Part shown: positions 63,670-64,000 of the stretch, in pieces
Position numbering within the stretch: the stretch's first letter is position 1
Layout of the letters: every line of letters begins with the position of its first letter
Assembly (NCBI RefSeq): GCF_918797505.1
Contig: NC_092801.1
Span: forward strand, 23,250,116-23,314,115
DNA from: Bemisia tabaci
Taxonomy: Eukaryota; Arthropoda; Insecta; Hemiptera; Aleyrodidae
Length of the DNA stretch: 64,000 nucleotides
Direction of reading: 5' to 3'
Notes under the pieces: generated by a model
The model's input: the letters and a program-made list of their open reading frames with translations, nothing else
Database searches by the model: none
What the model was told of the DNA's origin: nothing
Program-made: the position numbers and the translations under genes

Positions 63670-64000
63670 CATAGAGTACATAGAGTCGTAATGTAAGTGG
63701 GAGAGCTGGCGCCATGTTCTGCTCGACGAATTCCGAGCCCGGTGTGCGCCGAGTTCGGGTCACTTTTTCGATACATTTTCGATCCAAAATGGCGGCGTGG
63801 AATACGTGGTTCCTCCTTTGTTGTTGTTGTTGTTGTTGTTGTTGTCATCGGATGGCCGGGTACCCGTGTATCGCAAACAATCGATTATCTATCGAAAAAG
63901 TGACCCGGCGTCACACAGGTGTCTCGGAATTCGGGACATGGAAAATGCTTAAAAGTGGCGCCAGCTCTCCCACTTACATTACGACTCTATGTACTCTATG
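63670..64000. mobile_element. Inverted-repeat element reaching the window edge
   Basis: The first 45 bases (CATAGAGTACATAGAGTCGT, ...GAGCTGGCGCCA) are mirrored exactly by 63956-64000. An inner pair (GGGTCACTTTTTCGATA / TATCGAAAAAGTGACCC) frames a GTT microsatellite. The true outer ends may lie past 64000. Confidence 0.8.
63819..63845 (+). repeat. GTT trinucleotide microsatellite
   Basis: Eight to nine uninterrupted TTG/GTT units in the middle of the inverted-repeat element. Confidence 0.9.

Noticed and set aside
63603..63848. Thr-rich minus-strand open frame
   Set aside because: It is a translation of the GTT microsatellite and the flanking inverted-repeat element.
1..64000. CRISPR arrays, operons, riboswitches, bacterial origins
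   Set aside because: The DNA has eukaryotic introns, poly(A) signals and transposons. No regularly spaced short direct repeats with unique spacers were seen.

Overview
This window is repeat-choked arthropod nuclear DNA, most likely from a sap-feeding hemipteran; a whitefly such as Bemisia tabaci is my best guess. The guess rests on AT-rich sequence with many short non-autonomous DNA transposons, spliceosomal introns, an intronless divergent ionotropic receptor (IR), Helitrons, and a short run of the insect telomere motif TTAGG. The species is inferred; no species-specific marker was tested.

Genes are sparse. (1) At 13307-18985 (+) lies an intronless ionotropic receptor pseudogene, cut by three transposable elements and two frameshifts. 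One insertion (14558-17515) can be removed on paper to the base, because its TA target duplication restores the reading frame. (2) At 53802-55905 (-) is a compact, apparently intact gene for a 98-residue secreted protein with six cysteines. It has two coding exons, a probable 5' noncoding exon and a poly(A) signal. (3) Three isolated exon candidates, each bounded by good splice sites, probably belong to genes that extend outside the window or across large introns: 1020-1066 (+), 56754-56931 (+) and 62999-63259 (-).

The rest is mostly layered mobile DNA. I recognise about a dozen families that recur here. Family A starts CTGCCGTGCTAAGG and makes 4-bp target duplications. Family B is hAT-like, starts CAGTGGCG and makes 8-bp duplications. 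Family C starts CTGCCGTGATAGCG. Family D starts GCACAGTGGATCGAGTC. Family E is hAT-like, starts TAGAGTNCC and makes 8-bp duplications. Families F and G start CACTGGAAAAAA and CACTGAAAAAAA. Family H starts CAGGGTGTCTACAAG. Families I and J are foldbacks beginning GGACGTATTTCT and GGACCGCGTTTAGCAG. Family K starts CAGGCCCGCCACA. Family L starts ACTGCGGGCCGATT. Family M begins near GGAGAAAAAAACTTCGTGC. Nesting is common: C in B, E in D, a Helitron in another element, K inside the element that broke the receptor, and a poly(A) retroposon with a 12-bp duplication.

Layout: 1-7.0 kb families A, D, E, H, J; 7.0-10.0 kb B with C nested, I, M and Helitron 1; 11.3-12.5 kb a 1.2-kb near-perfect palindrome; 13.3-19.2 kb the receptor pseudogene and its insertions; 19.2-28.7 kb A, C, G and a Helitron helicase relic; 28.7-49.5 kb mixed elements, a retroposon and Helitron 2; 49.5-51.5 kb a K element beside a 300-bp tandem array; 51.9-58.8 kb an E element, a duplicated palindrome-bearing segment, the secreted-protein gene and the single plus-strand exon; 59-64 kb a 530-bp palindrome, I/J foldbacks, the minus-strand exon and an inverted-repeat element at the window edge.
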